From positions 62,001-126,000 of the forward strand of contig JAHYIS010000002.1 in assembly GCA_019429385.1 (NCBI GenBank): 64,000 bases of DNA, in the 5' to 3' direction. The notes beneath the pieces are model-generated. The model did not search any database and had not been told where the DNA came from. It saw only the letters and a program-made list of their open reading frames with translations. This DNA comes from ANME-2 cluster archaeon. GTDB lineage: Archaea > Halobacteriota > Methanosarcinia > Methanosarcinales > Methanocomedenaceae. The stretch's first letter is position 1, and each line of letters starts with the position of its first letter. Of this stretch, positions 16,457 to 25,616 are shown in pieces. The translations under genes and the position numbers were made by a program.

Positions 16457-16906
16457 ATGACAACTTTGTACGATGTACCTGCTGATGCATTGATTAAGAA
16501 TGTGGCACAGAAATTGAAAGATGAGAGCATGGTGGAATCACCTGCATGGTCTGCAAAGGTCAAGACCGGTGTTCACAAGGAACTATCACCCGTTGACCCT
16601 GACTGGTTCTATGTAAGGTGCGCGTCTGTCGTGCGCAGGATATATATTGACGGTCCTGTAGGTATTTCCAGGCTCAGAAGCTTCTATGGCGGCAAAAAGC
16701 GCAGAGGAGTAGCAACTGCCACCCATGCAAAAGGTAGCGGGTCTGTCATAAGTGAAGCAGTCCAGCAGCTTGAGAAAGCTGGTCTTGTAAAAACCCTGAA
16801 ACAGGGTAGAGTAATATCTCCTGCAGGCAGGTCCTTGCTTGACAACATAGCACATGAAACGAAAGCAGGATTACTTGACCAATACCCTGGTCTTGAGAAG
16901 TATTAA
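16457..16906 (+). CDS. rps19e: Small-subunit ribosomal protein S19e
   Basis: The 149-residue protein matches archaeal/eukaryotic S19e end to end (YDVPADALI, DPDWFYVRCASVVRRIYI, FYGGKKRRG, GRVISPAGRSLLD). It binds the head of the 30S subunit. A GGAG site precedes the ATG and AT-rich boxes lie upstream. It heads a run of translation genes that continues to aIF6. Confidence 0.97.
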   Translation: MTTLYDVPADALIKNVAQKLKDESMVESPAWSAKVKTGVHKELSPVDPDWFYVRCASVVRRIYIDGPVGISRLRSFYGGKKRRGVATATHAKGSGSVISEAVQQLEKAGLVKTLKQGRVISPAGRSLLDNIAHETKAGLLDQYPGLEKY

Positions 16907-16944
16907 ATTGAATACTTGTATCATTTTTTACCTGAGGATAGGTT

Positions 16945-17298
16945 ATGGGCGCAGACGAACTTGAGGATATAAGGCGTCGAAAAATGGAGCTGTTGCGGCA
17001 GCAACAGCAGCAGGGGCAAATGTCGGATGCCCAGTCCATGGCCCAGCAGGAACAGGCCCGGGCCGAGATGGAATCCAGGAAACAGGCTATAATGCGTTCC
17101 ATCCTTACTTCTGAAGCAAGAGAACGCCTGAATACGCTGCGAATGACCAAACCTGAAATGGTTGAAAGTGTCGAATCACAGCTTATTGGATTAGCCCAGT
17201 CAGGAAGGTTACAGGGTAAACTGGACGACGCTAAACTGAGAAATATCTTGATGCAGATACAGCCGAAAAAACGCGATATGAGCATTACGCGCAAATGA
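16945..17298 (+). CDS. PDCD5-family DNA-binding protein
   Basis: The 117-residue protein has a charged N-terminal helix ([17 protein letters not shown]), a Gln-rich stretch and the three-helix core ([19 protein letters not shown]...IGLAQSG) of PDCD5/MTH1615 proteins. They bind nucleic acid; the archaeal role is unclear, but the gene is classically linked with S19e and L39e. Its stop overlaps the next start by four bases (ATGA). Confidence 0.93.
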   Translation: MGADELEDIRRRKMELLRQQQQQGQMSDAQSMAQQEQARAEMESRKQAIMRSILTSEARERLNTLRMTKPEMVESVESQLIGLAQSGRLQGKLDDAKLRNILMQIQPKKRDMSITRK

Positions 17299-17900
17299 AA
17301 GTAAGCGTACTTTTCAGCAGTGGAAAGGATAGCTCACTGGCAGCGATTCTGCTTGAACCTTTTTTTCAGGTGGAACTTGTTACCATTAACTTTGGAATTT
17401 CACCAACGTATGAATTTGCAGCACAATCTGCTCGTAAACTTGGGATACCGCATGGCGTACTGGCATTGCCCTCCACGCTTGTCGAGGAGGCAGCATCCAT
17501 GTTGATTGAGGATGGTTCACCCGGACGGGCCATCAATCATCTTCACCAGCAGGCTTTAGAGGCTGTTTGTTCACGGTCCGATGTGCATATAGTGGCCGAT
17601 GGAACGCGCAGGGATGACCGGGTGCCGTTGCTTGCCCTGCCCCAGGTACAAAGTCTTGAAGACAGGCATAACATCATGTACGTGCGTCCTCTTATCGGGT
17701 ACGGGCGGTCTGCTATTGATGCACTGGTCAGGCAACATCTTGAGGTTGTGCAGGCGCAAAGTGATACGGTGGATAAGGCCGACTATGAGGCCGAACTCAG
17801 GGCGTTCATACGAAAACAATATAATGAAGGTGAGAGTATGGTGGAGCGTTCATTCCCCGAACATATACAATCACACGTAATTAATCGAATATACCCTTAA
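17295..17900 (+). CDS. PP-loop (adenine nucleotide alpha-hydrolase) superfamily ATP pyrophosphatase
   Basis: The 201-residue protein begins with an SSGKDSS motif (residues 8-14), the PP-loop of N-type ATP pyrophosphatases that adenylate a substrate, such as tRNA thiolases or diphthine ligase. Other motifs are ADGTRRDDR and a Gly-rich IGYGRS. Members in this ribosomal-gene neighbourhood are conserved in archaea but uncharacterised; RNA modification is plausible. It overlaps the PDCD5-like gene by four bases. Confidence 0.8.
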   Translation: MKVSVLFSSGKDSSLAAILLEPFFQVELVTINFGISPTYEFAAQSARKLGIPHGVLALPSTLVEEAASMLIEDGSPGRAINHLHQQALEAVCSRSDVHIVADGTRRDDRVPLLALPQVQSLEDRHNIMYVRPLIGYGRSAIDALVRQHLEVVQAQSDTVDKADYEAELRAFIRKQYNEGESMVERSFPEHIQSHVINRIYP

Positions 17901-17926
17901 TAGTATCAAGAGATAGGTGTAGTAGA

Positions 17927-18082
17927 ATGAGTCAGAAGACAAAAGGTAAGAAGATACGATTGGCCAAGGCGCACAATCAGAACCAGAGGGTCCCTTCATG
18001 GGCCATAATAAAGACCAATCGGGCCGTTTCGACCCATCCGAAGAGACGGCATTGGAGACGTAGCAGTATGAATTTAGGGTAA
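17927..18082 (+). CDS. rpl39e: Large-subunit ribosomal protein L39e
   Basis: A 51-residue, very basic protein ([19 protein letters not shown], ending in [12 protein letters not shown]) matches L39e, which lines the ribosomal exit tunnel. It is preceded by AGGTGTAG and followed 12 bases later by L31e. Confidence 0.97.
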   Translation: MSQKTKGKKIRLAKAHNQNQRVPSWAIIKTNRAVSTHPKRRHWRRSSMNLG

Positions 18083-18094
18083 TGGAGCTAAATT

Positions 18095-18364
18095 ATGGTA
18101 CAAATTGGTGAAGAACAGGTATATACGATACCGCTCAGGGATGCTAAGCTTGCACCGCGTTGGGCGCGCAGCAAAAGGGCAGTTAAAGTAGTGTTCAGAT
18201 TTCTCGAGCAACATACTAAAACAGACCGTGAACTTATCAGGGTCGATCCTAAGATAAGTGAAAAGATATGGGAGCGAGGATCAGAAAAACCGCCCCGTAA
18301 GATACGTGTCAAAACGATGAAGTTTGAAGATGGCATCTTGGAAGCCGAACTTGCAGCTGAATGA
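18095..18364 (+). CDS. rpl31e: Large-subunit ribosomal protein L31e
   Basis: The 89-residue protein matches L31e (QVYTIPLRDAKLAPRWARSK, RAVKVVFRFLEQH, PRKIRVK). It sits near the exit-tunnel opening of the 50S subunit. It is co-directional with L39e and aIF6 with short spacers, a classic archaeal cluster. Confidence 0.97.
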   Translation: MVQIGEEQVYTIPLRDAKLAPRWARSKRAVKVVFRFLEQHTKTDRELIRVDPKISEKIWERGSEKPPRKIRVKTMKFEDGILEAELAAE

Positions 18365-18410
18365 TTATTCAGGTTTACTTCGGCTCATCTACCTTTTTTA
18401 GAGATGGATA

Positions 18411-19070
18411 ATGGAACACAGGACTAACCTGCAGGGAGTGTCAGTACTTGGAGTATTTGCCAGGAGTACTGAGGAATTTGTGCTGGTTCCCGGTGAAGCT
18501 GGTGATGAGTTCATACAGACCACCGAGAATGCTCTTAGTGTTACCGCTATCCCCACATCTGTCGACGGTAGTAGTGTTATAGGTTCCTTATCCTGCGGTA
18601 ACAGCACGGGATTCCTTGTTTCAGAGCGGATCAATGACTCAGAGCTGACCCGGATAAGAAAATACGTACCTGCTCAAAGACTTAAGGGTATTTACACGGC
18701 AGCAGGTAATAATATATTGTTGAATGATTCAGCTGCGCTGGTAAATCCCAATCTGTCCGATAAGATGGTAGAGAAGATCGGTACATTCCTGGGTGTAGAT
18801 GTTTACAGGGGCACTGTAGGGGGACTTAAGACAGTAGGGATGGCGGGTTGCGTTACGAATAAAGGTATTTTGGTCCACCCGAGGTCCAGCAAGTTTGAAC
18901 TGGACCGCCTGAGTGAAATATTCGAACTGCCTGTGGACATAGGCACGGTCAACCTGGGCTCACCGCTTGTGGGTTCTGGTCTGCTTGCTAATTCAAAGGG
19001 ATTTGTGGTGGGCACGGAGACTACCGGGCATGAGATGGGCCGGATAGTGGATGCCCTGGGATACGTTTGA
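18411..19070 (+). CDS. eif6: Translation initiation factor aIF6
   Basis: The 219-residue protein has the five-fold pseudo-repeat of IF6 (NLQGVSVLGVFARST, IGSLSCGNSTGFLV, NNILLNDSAALVNP, GTVNLGSPLVGSGLL, GFVVGTETTGHEMGRI). It binds the 50S subunit and stops premature joining with 30S. In many archaea rpl18ae (LX), pfdA and ftsY follow; here a convergent HAD gene comes instead. Confidence 0.96.
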   Translation: MEHRTNLQGVSVLGVFARSTEEFVLVPGEAGDEFIQTTENALSVTAIPTSVDGSSVIGSLSCGNSTGFLVSERINDSELTRIRKYVPAQRLKGIYTAAGNNILLNDSAALVNPNLSDKMVEKIGTFLGVDVYRGTVGGLKTVGMAGCVTNKGILVHPRSSKFELDRLSEIFELPVDIGTVNLGSPLVGSGLLANSKGFVVGTETTGHEMGRIVDALGYV

Positions 19071-19095
19071 ATTATTGGGATCAGGTAGATCACGA

Positions 19096-19158
19096 CAATT
19101 ACGGGAATTATTGCAATGAGAGGAATTATTGCCATACCGGAAATTAGTCGAATTACTT
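19096..19158. repeat. Degenerate 9-bp-phased tandem repeat
   Basis: Seven consecutive 9-mers share an (N)AATTA core: CAATTACGG, GAATTATTG, CAATGAGAG, GAATTATTG, CCATACCGG, AAATTAGTC, GAATTACTT. GAATTATTG also occurs at 19069. The array fills the spacer between the convergent aIF6 and HAD genes and reaches the HAD stop codon. Confidence 0.5.
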
Positions 19159-19965
19159 TTCCTTTATTTCCTCAATTATTTTTAAGATCTGTTTGATGTC
19201 CGTGATGATAATATCAGCTTCACAGGATAATCTTTCATGGCATACCCCTATCTGCTGGATGGACACCACGCCTTTATCTGCTTCACGCAGCGCCAGGATA
19301 TCATTAATACCATCTCCTACCATGACTACCTTATTGTAGTGTTTTTTCAGGTGCCTGATAACCCACTCTTTTTTCAGGGGTGTAGCAACATCATACACTC
19401 TCTCTATGGGTATGTCCATCACCCGTGCAAGTACCTCCAGATTGCGCATGCTGTCCCCTGAAGCTATGAACGTATCTACACCCCACTTTTTTAATGTTTT
19501 CAGGGCAACAGGGGTGTTGGTGAAAGGCCTCCCGCCCGTACAGACGGTATATACAATGGTGTTGGACTGAATTTCCACGATGATCCCTACGCCCAGGTAG
19601 AATATATCAGGACATTTGTTCCTTATTATTGTTATCACTTCATGCAGGTCCTGCATAGTGGTCCTGGTGTCAAGTTCAAATGTTTTTCGTACCTGGTCCA
19701 GGGTGATCGGACTGCTTGAGCAGCTCAGGTCGATCTCGATGTTATTTTCCTGAATAAAGTCGTATATCCTGGTATAGTGATTGCAGTTCATGATCCTGTC
19801 AGGGTTGGTATGGAGTATGACCAGTCCACAGTGGGAGTGACGTCCAACCAGGTCAGTTGTAATGATATCGTCAAGGTATTCACCAGTGATGGTGTTCTTT
19901 GCCACTCTGTACATGTGTAAGAGTGTACCGGCACTGTCGAACACAACTGCTATTCCTGATTGCAT
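19153..19965 (-). CDS. HAD-superfamily hydrolase related to P-type ATPase catalytic domains
   Basis: The 270-residue soluble protein has HAD motif I as VVFDSAGTLL (the second Asp of DxD is replaced by Ser), motif II IASGDS, a conserved Lys and motif III VVMVGDGINDILALREAD, close to the GDGIND motif of P-type ATPases. No membrane segments are present. Several methanogens encode such soluble proteins with unknown phosphatase or regulatory roles. It is convergent with aIF6. Confidence 0.8.
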   Translation of the reverse strand: MQSGIAVVFDSAGTLLHMYRVAKNTITGEYLDDIITTDLVGRHSHCGLVILHTNPDRIMNCNHYTRIYDFIQENNIEIDLSCSSSPITLDQVRKTFELDTRTTMQDLHEVITIIRNKCPDIFYLGVGIIVEIQSNTIVYTVCTGGRPFTNTPVALKTLKKWGVDTFIASGDSMRNLEVLARVMDIPIERVYDVATPLKKEWVIRHLKKHYNKVVMVGDGINDILALREADKGVVSIQQIGVCHERLSCEADIIITDIKQILKIIEEIKEK

Positions 19966-20240
19966 GGTTATTATTATAGCAGCACACCGTTATTAATTCT
20001 TTTATTGCGAATGGTGAGGATAAACGTAACACTGAAAGGTTATAATAGATACTTGCTAAAAAGGATGTTAAGGATAGTTAATGGATAGGACATGATTTTT
20101 GTTAGGGTAGTTTATAACTATCTCGGGAGTATGCAAGTATCCAATAATATCATATATATCCATGATATATAAATTAACTGGTTTTTTCAAGGGTGAATGT
20201 TCGCAATAGAAAATGAGGTGGTATGTTTGAAAAAAATCAA

Positions 20241-20318
20241 TGGCGGGCGCAGAGGGATTTGAACCCTCGATCTTCAGCTTAGGAGGCTGCTGCCATATCC
20301 AGGCTTGGCCATGCGCCC
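20241..20318 (-). tRNA. tRNA-Arg (anticodon CCT)
   Basis: The complement folds as a cloverleaf: acceptor GGGCGCA/TGCGCCC, D stem GCCA/TGGC, anticodon stem CAGC/GCTG around loop CTCCTAA, T stem GAGGG/CCCTC around TTCAAAT, discriminator G and an encoded CCA. The CCT anticodon reads AGG. A TATA-like TTTATAA lies on the complementary strand about 30 bases upstream. Confidence 0.95.
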
Positions 20319-20499
20319 TCATTGGAGGAGACACGTCTTAACTGGTTATAAATGATATAAAGATTTTCCTAACCAACTGAAATTGAATTTCGTTTACTGG
20401 AACGAGATGGTCTTGGATTAGCCGATATGTTTATTATTATTAAATGTGTTTAAGGCGCAGTTACATATAATCACTATTACATTACAGAGGATTGAATAA

Positions 20500-20880
20500 A
20501 TGAGATATCAGGGAAAATCAAGACGAAAATATACAGGTGGGCGACTCGTACGGTCTAAGGGCAAAAGGAAGCTGGAATTGGGTCGAGAGGCCGCAGAACC
20601 TCACCTGGCCGCGACCAGGCGTAAGAATGTTGACACTCTTGGCGGTAACAGGAAGGTACGCCTCTTAAGATGCAATATTGCCAATGTCACTGACCCTTCA
20701 AGTAACACTACCAAACAGGTTTCAATTGAAACCGTGACCGGAAATACAGCAAATCTGTATTACATAAGAAGGAATATCCTGACCAAAGGTTCAATCATCA
20801 GGACCGAGATGGGGAATGCCAGGGTTACAAGCAGGCCCGGCCAGGATGGTGTGGTGAACGCTGTACTTGTCAAAGAGTAA
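20500..20880 (+). CDS. rps8e: Small-subunit ribosomal protein S8e
   Basis: The 126-residue protein matches S8e ([68 protein letters not shown]). It is a monocistronic unit preceded by AGAGGAT and followed by a long T-rich run that probably ends transcription. Confidence 0.97.
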   Translation: MRYQGKSRRKYTGGRLVRSKGKRKLELGREAAEPHLAATRRKNVDTLGGNRKVRLLRCNIANVTDPSSNTTKQVSIETVTGNTANLYYIRRNILTKGSIIRTEMGNARVTSRPGQDGVVNAVLVKE

Positions 20881-21009
20881 GTTACAGCTATATCCACACC
20901 CATTGTTTTCTTTTTTTTAATGTTCCTGCAATTTTACCAAAATATTTATGTACTTTTGGTGGTACCCTTTTACTATTGTGCGGCCTTACATATGATATTA
21001 TTATAATGA

Positions 21010-21489
21010 ATGAGGGTGGCTGTCCTGGAATTAGAGGATATCGACAGAATATTGAAAAAAGACCCAAAAGAAGCTGTTAAAGAGTTACTTGACCAGGTGG
21101 AGGATTACTATGGCGAGGTTCCTTATATACTTCAGTTCATGAAGGATATGCCAGATGTTCTGATACCCAAGGTAATGTATGACAATTCTATTATGCGTGA
21201 GATTAAACGTCTTGACAGAAAGACCATAGAATTGATATCAATCGGTGTGTCAGCAGCTCTTCGCTGTACCCATTGCCTGGATATGCACCTGCGGGTTGCA
21301 GAAAGAATGGATATACCCAGGGACGAAATATTTGATGCTATACTTATCGCGGGCACCCTTTCCAACGCGTCAGTTCTTGCTTATGGTACAAGGGCAATGG
21401 ATGCGGAAAAGGTTGATAAGGGATATCAGACCCGGGATAAAGAAAGCCATACCTGTGATGTTTGTAACATTACAGGTGAAATTGATTGA
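21010..21489 (+). CDS. AhpD/carboxymuconolactone decarboxylase-family protein
   Basis: The 159-residue protein carries the CMD-domain redox motif CTHCLDMHL (CxxC followed by His), typical of AhpD-like disulfide reductases. An N-terminal helical part precedes it, and the C-terminus has a second cysteine pair (HTCDVC). These proteins often reduce peroxides or act as thiol relays in anaerobes. It is convergent with mmp10, ten bases apart, and is monocistronic. Confidence 0.85.
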   Translation: MRVAVLELEDIDRILKKDPKEAVKELLDQVEDYYGEVPYILQFMKDMPDVLIPKVMYDNSIMREIKRLDRKTIELISIGVSAALRCTHCLDMHLRVAERMDIPRDEIFDAILIAGTLSNASVLAYGTRAMDAEKVDKGYQTRDKESHTCDVCNITGEID

Positions 21490-21498
21490 CAACATTGT

Positions 21499-22740
21499 TT
21501 AGTTTTTTCCTGCTGGCAAAGTACCGAGCATATTGATCATATCGATCAGTTCGGTCAATCCCTCGATCTCCCTATGAATGACCTCATCCCTGGTCATGGA
21601 TATGCTCATCTCCCCGTCAACGGTAAGTTTATCCGGACCCCTTCGTATCAGTCTGTCCCCTCCGTCCCGGTTCAGTACATCTTTTATTTCTGAATCATGG
21701 ACGAATGCGCGCCCCGGGAAAATAACAGTACTTTTTATCTCTGAGAGGTCAAGCTTTTCTATATCCTCGATAGTTATCAGGCACCCTATATCCTTTTCCA
21801 CTCCAATCACGTTTACCGGGGCATCGAAGTTCTTGAAAATTCTATCAAGAAATGGTGCTGATACCCTGCTTGTAAGAATGGTGGCCTCCATTTTTATTTG
21901 AGGGAGCATTGACAGGGCTTTTGAGTCGTTGACAATGGCAAAAGGTGCACCTGTTTCCGGGTCCCACAGAGGCGTGCCGGTCACCCTGAATGAATAATCC
22001 CTGTTAATTTCATCCACTATGGCTGCGAACTCGTTCACGGTATGGGATTCTACGCCAGGGATGATAGGTGCATTATTGAGTATGAGTCCCTGGTCGGTGG
22101 TGTTGGCAAACCGCATAAGTATGAGTCCTTTTGCACCCATGGCTTCCAGGTCGTCACAGGTTTTCCTTAACACATTACCGTCGTTAACACCAGGTATCAA
22201 TACAGAGGCTGCATAGACCTCTGAATTGCTGCAAAACGTTTCCAGATTTGAGAGGGATGCTTCAGGATGCTTGTCGTGCATATATTCTCCACGCAGCAGC
22301 GGGTCAGTGGCAAATACGGTAAATGATACTTCTGTGACGCCGTTGTCAAGGTAATATTCTGCTTCATCGCCTTTGGTGAAGCCTTTGCCGCTGGTGTAAC
22401 CCAGGTGAATGGGGGATTCAAGCTGGGTCAAGGTTGCAGTCAATAATTCAAGGTCAGGGTAACAGCTTACATCACCACCACCGCTTATGGTAATACGTTC
22501 AATCGCTTCATGGTTGAGGTGAAGTGTTTGATTAAGTTCCTGAACTACCATCTGGACAGGTTTGAAACCCGGATATAGTTCTTTTACACTTTTTGTGCAG
22601 TAATGGCATCCTTTCTGTATAGGCAGGCAGTGTTTACATCCGAAAGGTGGCACGTCCCTGACGGCTTTGAAATAGCAATATCTGCAAAATCCCATGCAAT
22701 CAAGTCCGGGCCTACCTCCAATATCAGCAAGCAGTTCCAT
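21499..22740 (-). CDS. mmp10: MCR arginine C5-methyltransferase, methanogenesis marker 10 (radical SAM, B12-dependent)
   Basis: The 413-residue protein matches Mmp10, which methylates the active-site arginine of McrA with SAM and cobalamin. The N-terminus holds a dense cysteine array: [10 protein letters not shown] (radical SAM cluster, residues 15-24), then FGCKHC, KGCHYC. A glycine-rich SAM site (ISGGGDVSC) follows, and the C-terminal domain is full length. It is transcribed divergently from mcrBDCGA across a 391-bp region, so the maturase and its substrate may share control. Confidence 0.93.
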   Translation of the reverse strand: MELLADIGGRPGLDCMGFCRYCYFKAVRDVPPFGCKHCLPIQKGCHYCTKSVKELYPGFKPVQMVVQELNQTLHLNHEAIERITISGGGDVSCYPDLELLTATLTQLESPIHLGYTSGKGFTKGDEAEYYLDNGVTEVSFTVFATDPLLRGEYMHDKHPEASLSNLETFCSNSEVYAASVLIPGVNDGNVLRKTCDDLEAMGAKGLILMRFANTTDQGLILNNAPIIPGVESHTVNEFAAIVDEINRDYSFRVTGTPLWDPETGAPFAIVNDSKALSMLPQIKMEATILTSRVSAPFLDRIFKNFDAPVNVIGVEKDIGCLITIEDIEKLDLSEIKSTVIFPGRAFVHDSEIKDVLNRDGGDRLIRRGPDKLTVDGEMSISMTRDEVIHREIEGLTELIDMINMLGTLPAGKN

Positions 22741-22915
22741 ATTTATCGTCTCAAAGTAACGGTTTTTTTATTACTCAACACCTTATAGTATTTAGTCTTC
22801 TTTGACGGTATGTTACCCCTACATATAGTTTTCTGTGGAATTTTTTTCCGCGTTTTTCTAAAACTATGTAAATATGTAAATGACATTATATTTTTTATTT
22901 TATCACGATTAATCC

Positions 22916-23131
22916 GTAACCTTTAAGTAGGTTTGTAGAATACGAAGGTAGTACGGAAAATTGCAATGGTTGTGTGATACAATGCTAGGTCAAAAGGTGA
23001 TATTTTGAAAGGTTTGGGCTCTTCCTCTACTATTTTTATGAGTCCTGTTCAAAATATATCTATGACTTATCCTTCATTATATCAATTACAATCGAGCGGT
23101 TTTCTGAAAATGTATAGGAGGATAAATAAAC
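22916..23131 (+). promoter_or_regulatory. mcr promoter and long 5' leader
   Basis: A BRE/TATA-like element (AACCTTTAAGTAGG) begins the stretch; by archaeal spacing the transcript would start near 22948 and leave a leader of about 185 bases. The leader contains a TTG-started ORF with its own AGGTGAT site, and ends with a strong AGGAGGAT site (23116-23123) eight bases before the GTG of mcrB. The upstream half (22741-22915) is AT-rich with T-tracts and presumably holds the divergent mmp10 promoter. Confidence 0.5.
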
Positions 23132-23139
23132 GTGTCTGA
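23005..23139 (+). CDS. Candidate 44-codon leader ORF overlapping the mcrB start
   Basis: Starting at TTG three bases after AGGTGAT, a frame begins MKGLGSSSTIFMSPV and runs without stop to TGA at 23137-23139. The stop lies inside the first codons of mcrB, so ribosomes on this ORF would cross the mcrB ribosome site. Expression is not known; the spacing from AGGTGAT is short. It could be chance, or a leader peptide coupling or attenuating mcr translation. Confidence 0.35.
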   Translation: MKGLGSSSTIFMSPVQNISMTYPSLYQLQSSGFLKMYRRINKRV

Positions 23140-24436
23140 CAAAATAGACCTATATAGCGACAGAGGAGCTAAACTCAAGAGCGGCGTTGCTCTTGCAGAT
23201 ATAAGCCCCCTCAGAAACAAAGCTATTAAGAAAATCATCCACGACACAAAGCGAACAGCAGCCGTGGATCTGGCCGGAATCGAAAAGGCACTGGCTACTG
23301 GTAAATATGGCGGCAAAGGCCGACAGGTTTCCGGTAGGACAATGAAGCTCGACGTGGTCAAGAACGCAGATAGCATTGTAAAGAGAGTTGCCGAATTAGT
23401 GCAAGTCGATAAAGGTGACGATACTAATGTGAAGTCCCTCAATGGCGGCAAGCAGATGCTTGTACAGGTACCCTCTTCCAGAATAGAAGCAGGTGCCGAG
23501 TATGTGTCATCACTGACATGTGCATCAATGGCAACACTTCAGGCAATGATTGAGACCTTCAATCTGAACATGTTCAATGTTCCTGAGACCAAGGCAGCAA
23601 TCATGGGACAGTATCCACAGACCATGGATTTGGCTGGCGGTAATGTTAAGTCAATTCTGGAAATCCCACAGAAAGATGAGGGTCTGGGCCACTCATTGAG
23701 AAACATCATGGCAAACCACCTGGCAGCCGTGACAAAGAAGAACGCCATGAACACAGCAGCTCTCTCTGGTATCTATGAGCAGGCCGGTGTGTTCGAGATG
23801 GGTAATGCTCTTGGAATGTTCGAGAGAAATCAGCTGCTCGGTCTGGCATACCAGAACCTGAATGCTAACAACCTCGTCTATAGTACAACCAAGGCAAACG
23901 GCGCAACCGGTACCATCGGTACAGTCGTGCACTCCATCGTTGAGCGCGGTATTGCAGATGGTGTAATTGCAGCCGATAAGAAATTCAGTTCAGGATATAC
24001 CTGCTACAAGGCAAACGATGTATCCTTGTGGAACGCATATTGCGCAGCCGGAACTCTTGCAGCAAACCTGGTCAACTGCGGTGCAGGAAGATCACCACAG
24101 CACACATCATCAACTCTGTTGTACTTCAACGATTTGATTGAGAAAGAGACAGGCCTGCCAGGATGCGACTGGGGTAAGGTACAGGGTACTGCAGTAGGAT
24201 TCTCCTTCTTCAGCCACTCTATCTATGGCGGCGGCGGTCCTGGTGTGTTCAACGGTAACCACGTAGTTACCAGGCACTCCAGAGGCTTCGCTATCCCATG
24301 CGTAGCAGCATCAGTATCACTCGATGCCGGTGTCCAGATGTTCACACCTGAGATGACATCCGGTCTTGTCGGAGAAGTGTTCGGATCTGTAGCAGAATTC
24401 AGAGAGCCAATTAAGGCTGTCGCAGGAGCGCTATAA
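23132..24436 (+). CDS. mcrB: Methyl-coenzyme M reductase subunit beta
   Basis: The 434-residue beta subunit of MCR, the enzyme that forms or activates methane with coenzymes M and B and nickel F430. It matches the family throughout (MSDKIDLYSDRGAKLKSGV, CGAGRSPQHTSSTLLYFNDL, FFSHSIYGGGGPGVFNGNH); the SIYGGGGPG segment lines the coenzyme B channel. The start is GTG with a strong AGGAGG site. It heads the operon mcrBDCGA. Confidence 0.98.
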   Translation: MSDKIDLYSDRGAKLKSGVALADISPLRNKAIKKIIHDTKRTAAVDLAGIEKALATGKYGGKGRQVSGRTMKLDVVKNADSIVKRVAELVQVDKGDDTNVKSLNGGKQMLVQVPSSRIEAGAEYVSSLTCASMATLQAMIETFNLNMFNVPETKAAIMGQYPQTMDLAGGNVKSILEIPQKDEGLGHSLRNIMANHLAAVTKKNAMNTAALSGIYEQAGVFEMGNALGMFERNQLLGLAYQNLNANNLVYSTTKANGATGTIGTVVHSIVERGIADGVIAADKKFSSGYTCYKANDVSLWNAYCAAGTLAANLVNCGAGRSPQHTSSTLLYFNDLIEKETGLPGCDWGKVQGTAVGFSFFSHSIYGGGGPGVFNGNHVVTRHSRGFAIPCVAASVSLDAGVQMFTPEMTSGLVGEVFGSVAEFREPIKAVAGAL

Positions 24437-24453
24437 GAGCATAGAGGATTTAA

Positions 24454-24981
24454 ATGGTTGATACAAATTCCGTTTCAGGTAAGAAAAAGCCAATTCAGGT
24501 TGAGATATTCCCTCAGCGTGTATTGATGCCCGATACAGCCGAACAGTTGCTCAATGTAATTGATAAGGTTCCGGGTGTTATTCGGATGGTGATACAGGGC
24601 CCCAGTCTCCCTAACAGGGTAATGTGTGGTCCCGGAGCAGGTACTCCGGTAAATCATCCGGACCGGCGATTGATCAATGTTTCAGGTCATGCATTTGAAC
24701 TGAACATCAGATTGGGCCGGGTACAGGTAGAAATTGAGGACCGAAGCGTCAAAGAGAAACTGCGACAGGTAGTAGCAGAAGTATTGCCGTTCCCCTTCGA
24801 ATACAGGGAAGGTTTCTTTATACGCACGAAGGCTACGCTGACGGATTATGCCAAGTACGGATTCAGGAGCAGGATTGATGAATCCATTAATCTTGATGAC
24901 GAACGCCTGCTTGGATTGACAGATCCAAAAGCAAAGAACAAGGATCGCATTTGCATGGTAGGAACAACTGAAGAGAGGTAG
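24454..24981 (+). CDS. mcrD: Methyl-coenzyme M reductase operon protein D
   Basis: The 175-residue protein (IQVEIFPQRVLMPDTAEQLL, VIQGPSLPNRVMCGPGAGTP) matches McrD. It is not a subunit of the mature enzyme; it associates with MCR or its F430-free form and is thought to help assembly. It lies 17 bases after mcrB and three bases before mcrC. Confidence 0.96.
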   Translation: MVDTNSVSGKKKPIQVEIFPQRVLMPDTAEQLLNVIDKVPGVIRMVIQGPSLPNRVMCGPGAGTPVNHPDRRLINVSGHAFELNIRLGRVQVEIEDRSVKEKLRQVVAEVLPFPFEYREGFFIRTKATLTDYAKYGFRSRIDESINLDDERLLGLTDPKAKNKDRICMVGTTEER

Positions 24982-24984
24982 ACC

Positions 24985-25602
24985 ATGTTCGGACGAGATA
25001 CACAGTGTGTGGATTGCAGAGAAAGCATGGGCCTGGGAAGAGGCGGCGGACTTGCCCAAAGAGGCACGCTGTCAGAGACCGGCAGGCCTGATGTGATTGC
25101 AATCGCCATGTCTCCAGGACGTCGTCATATTACCAAACCCGTATGTGAAATTACATACGGCCTCAGAAGGGAAGGAATTCAGGTAAGTGTACTGGTACTT
25201 AATGCCGGTGCCGGTGTCCCTGAAGATCTGACAGGAAAATCTGCTATGGGATATGGACCAAAATTCGGTCTGACCCCGGTGGAACTGGAACAGATCAAGA
25301 GACATAAACTCCTGGTCCTGCATCTGGGAAATGTTGATTCGCATGTAATTAGCAAGACCTTGGCAGTCCTTAAATTCGTAGATATTCCAACCGTAATAGC
25401 TTGCCAGAATCCCATCGATTTTGAGCTATTTGCCGAAGCAGGAATTAAGACACGACTGGTCAAACCAAGACCTGAAAATATTCAGACCGAGGGAACAGTC
25501 ATGGAAATCGTAAGCGGAATCACAAGAGGCGAAACCTGTTCACGGGAGAACCTCAATAAAATTGTGAAATACGTTAAAACCATTAATCCACTAAATAATT
25601 AA
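24985..25602 (+). CDS. mcrC: Methyl-coenzyme M reductase operon protein C
   Basis: The 205-residue protein matches McrC (DTQCVDCRESMGLGRGGGLA, CEITYGLRREGI, GPKFGLTPVELEQI). McrC is part of the ATP-dependent activation machinery that reduces F430 nickel to Ni(I). A CxxC pair is present at the N-terminus. The ATG follows mcrD by three bases after an AGAGAGGTAG site. Confidence 0.97.
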   Translation: MFGRDTQCVDCRESMGLGRGGGLAQRGTLSETGRPDVIAIAMSPGRRHITKPVCEITYGLRREGIQVSVLVLNAGAGVPEDLTGKSAMGYGPKFGLTPVELEQIKRHKLLVLHLGNVDSHVISKTLAVLKFVDIPTVIACQNPIDFELFAEAGIKTRLVKPRPENIQTEGTVMEIVSGITRGETCSRENLNKIVKYVKTINPLNN

Positions 25603-25616
25603 GGAGATGAGATATT

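Noticed and set aside
18803-19135. Minus-strand frame with a repeated IIP pattern at its start
   Set aside because: The pattern is the 9-bp repeat of the spacer; the rest is antisense to aIF6.
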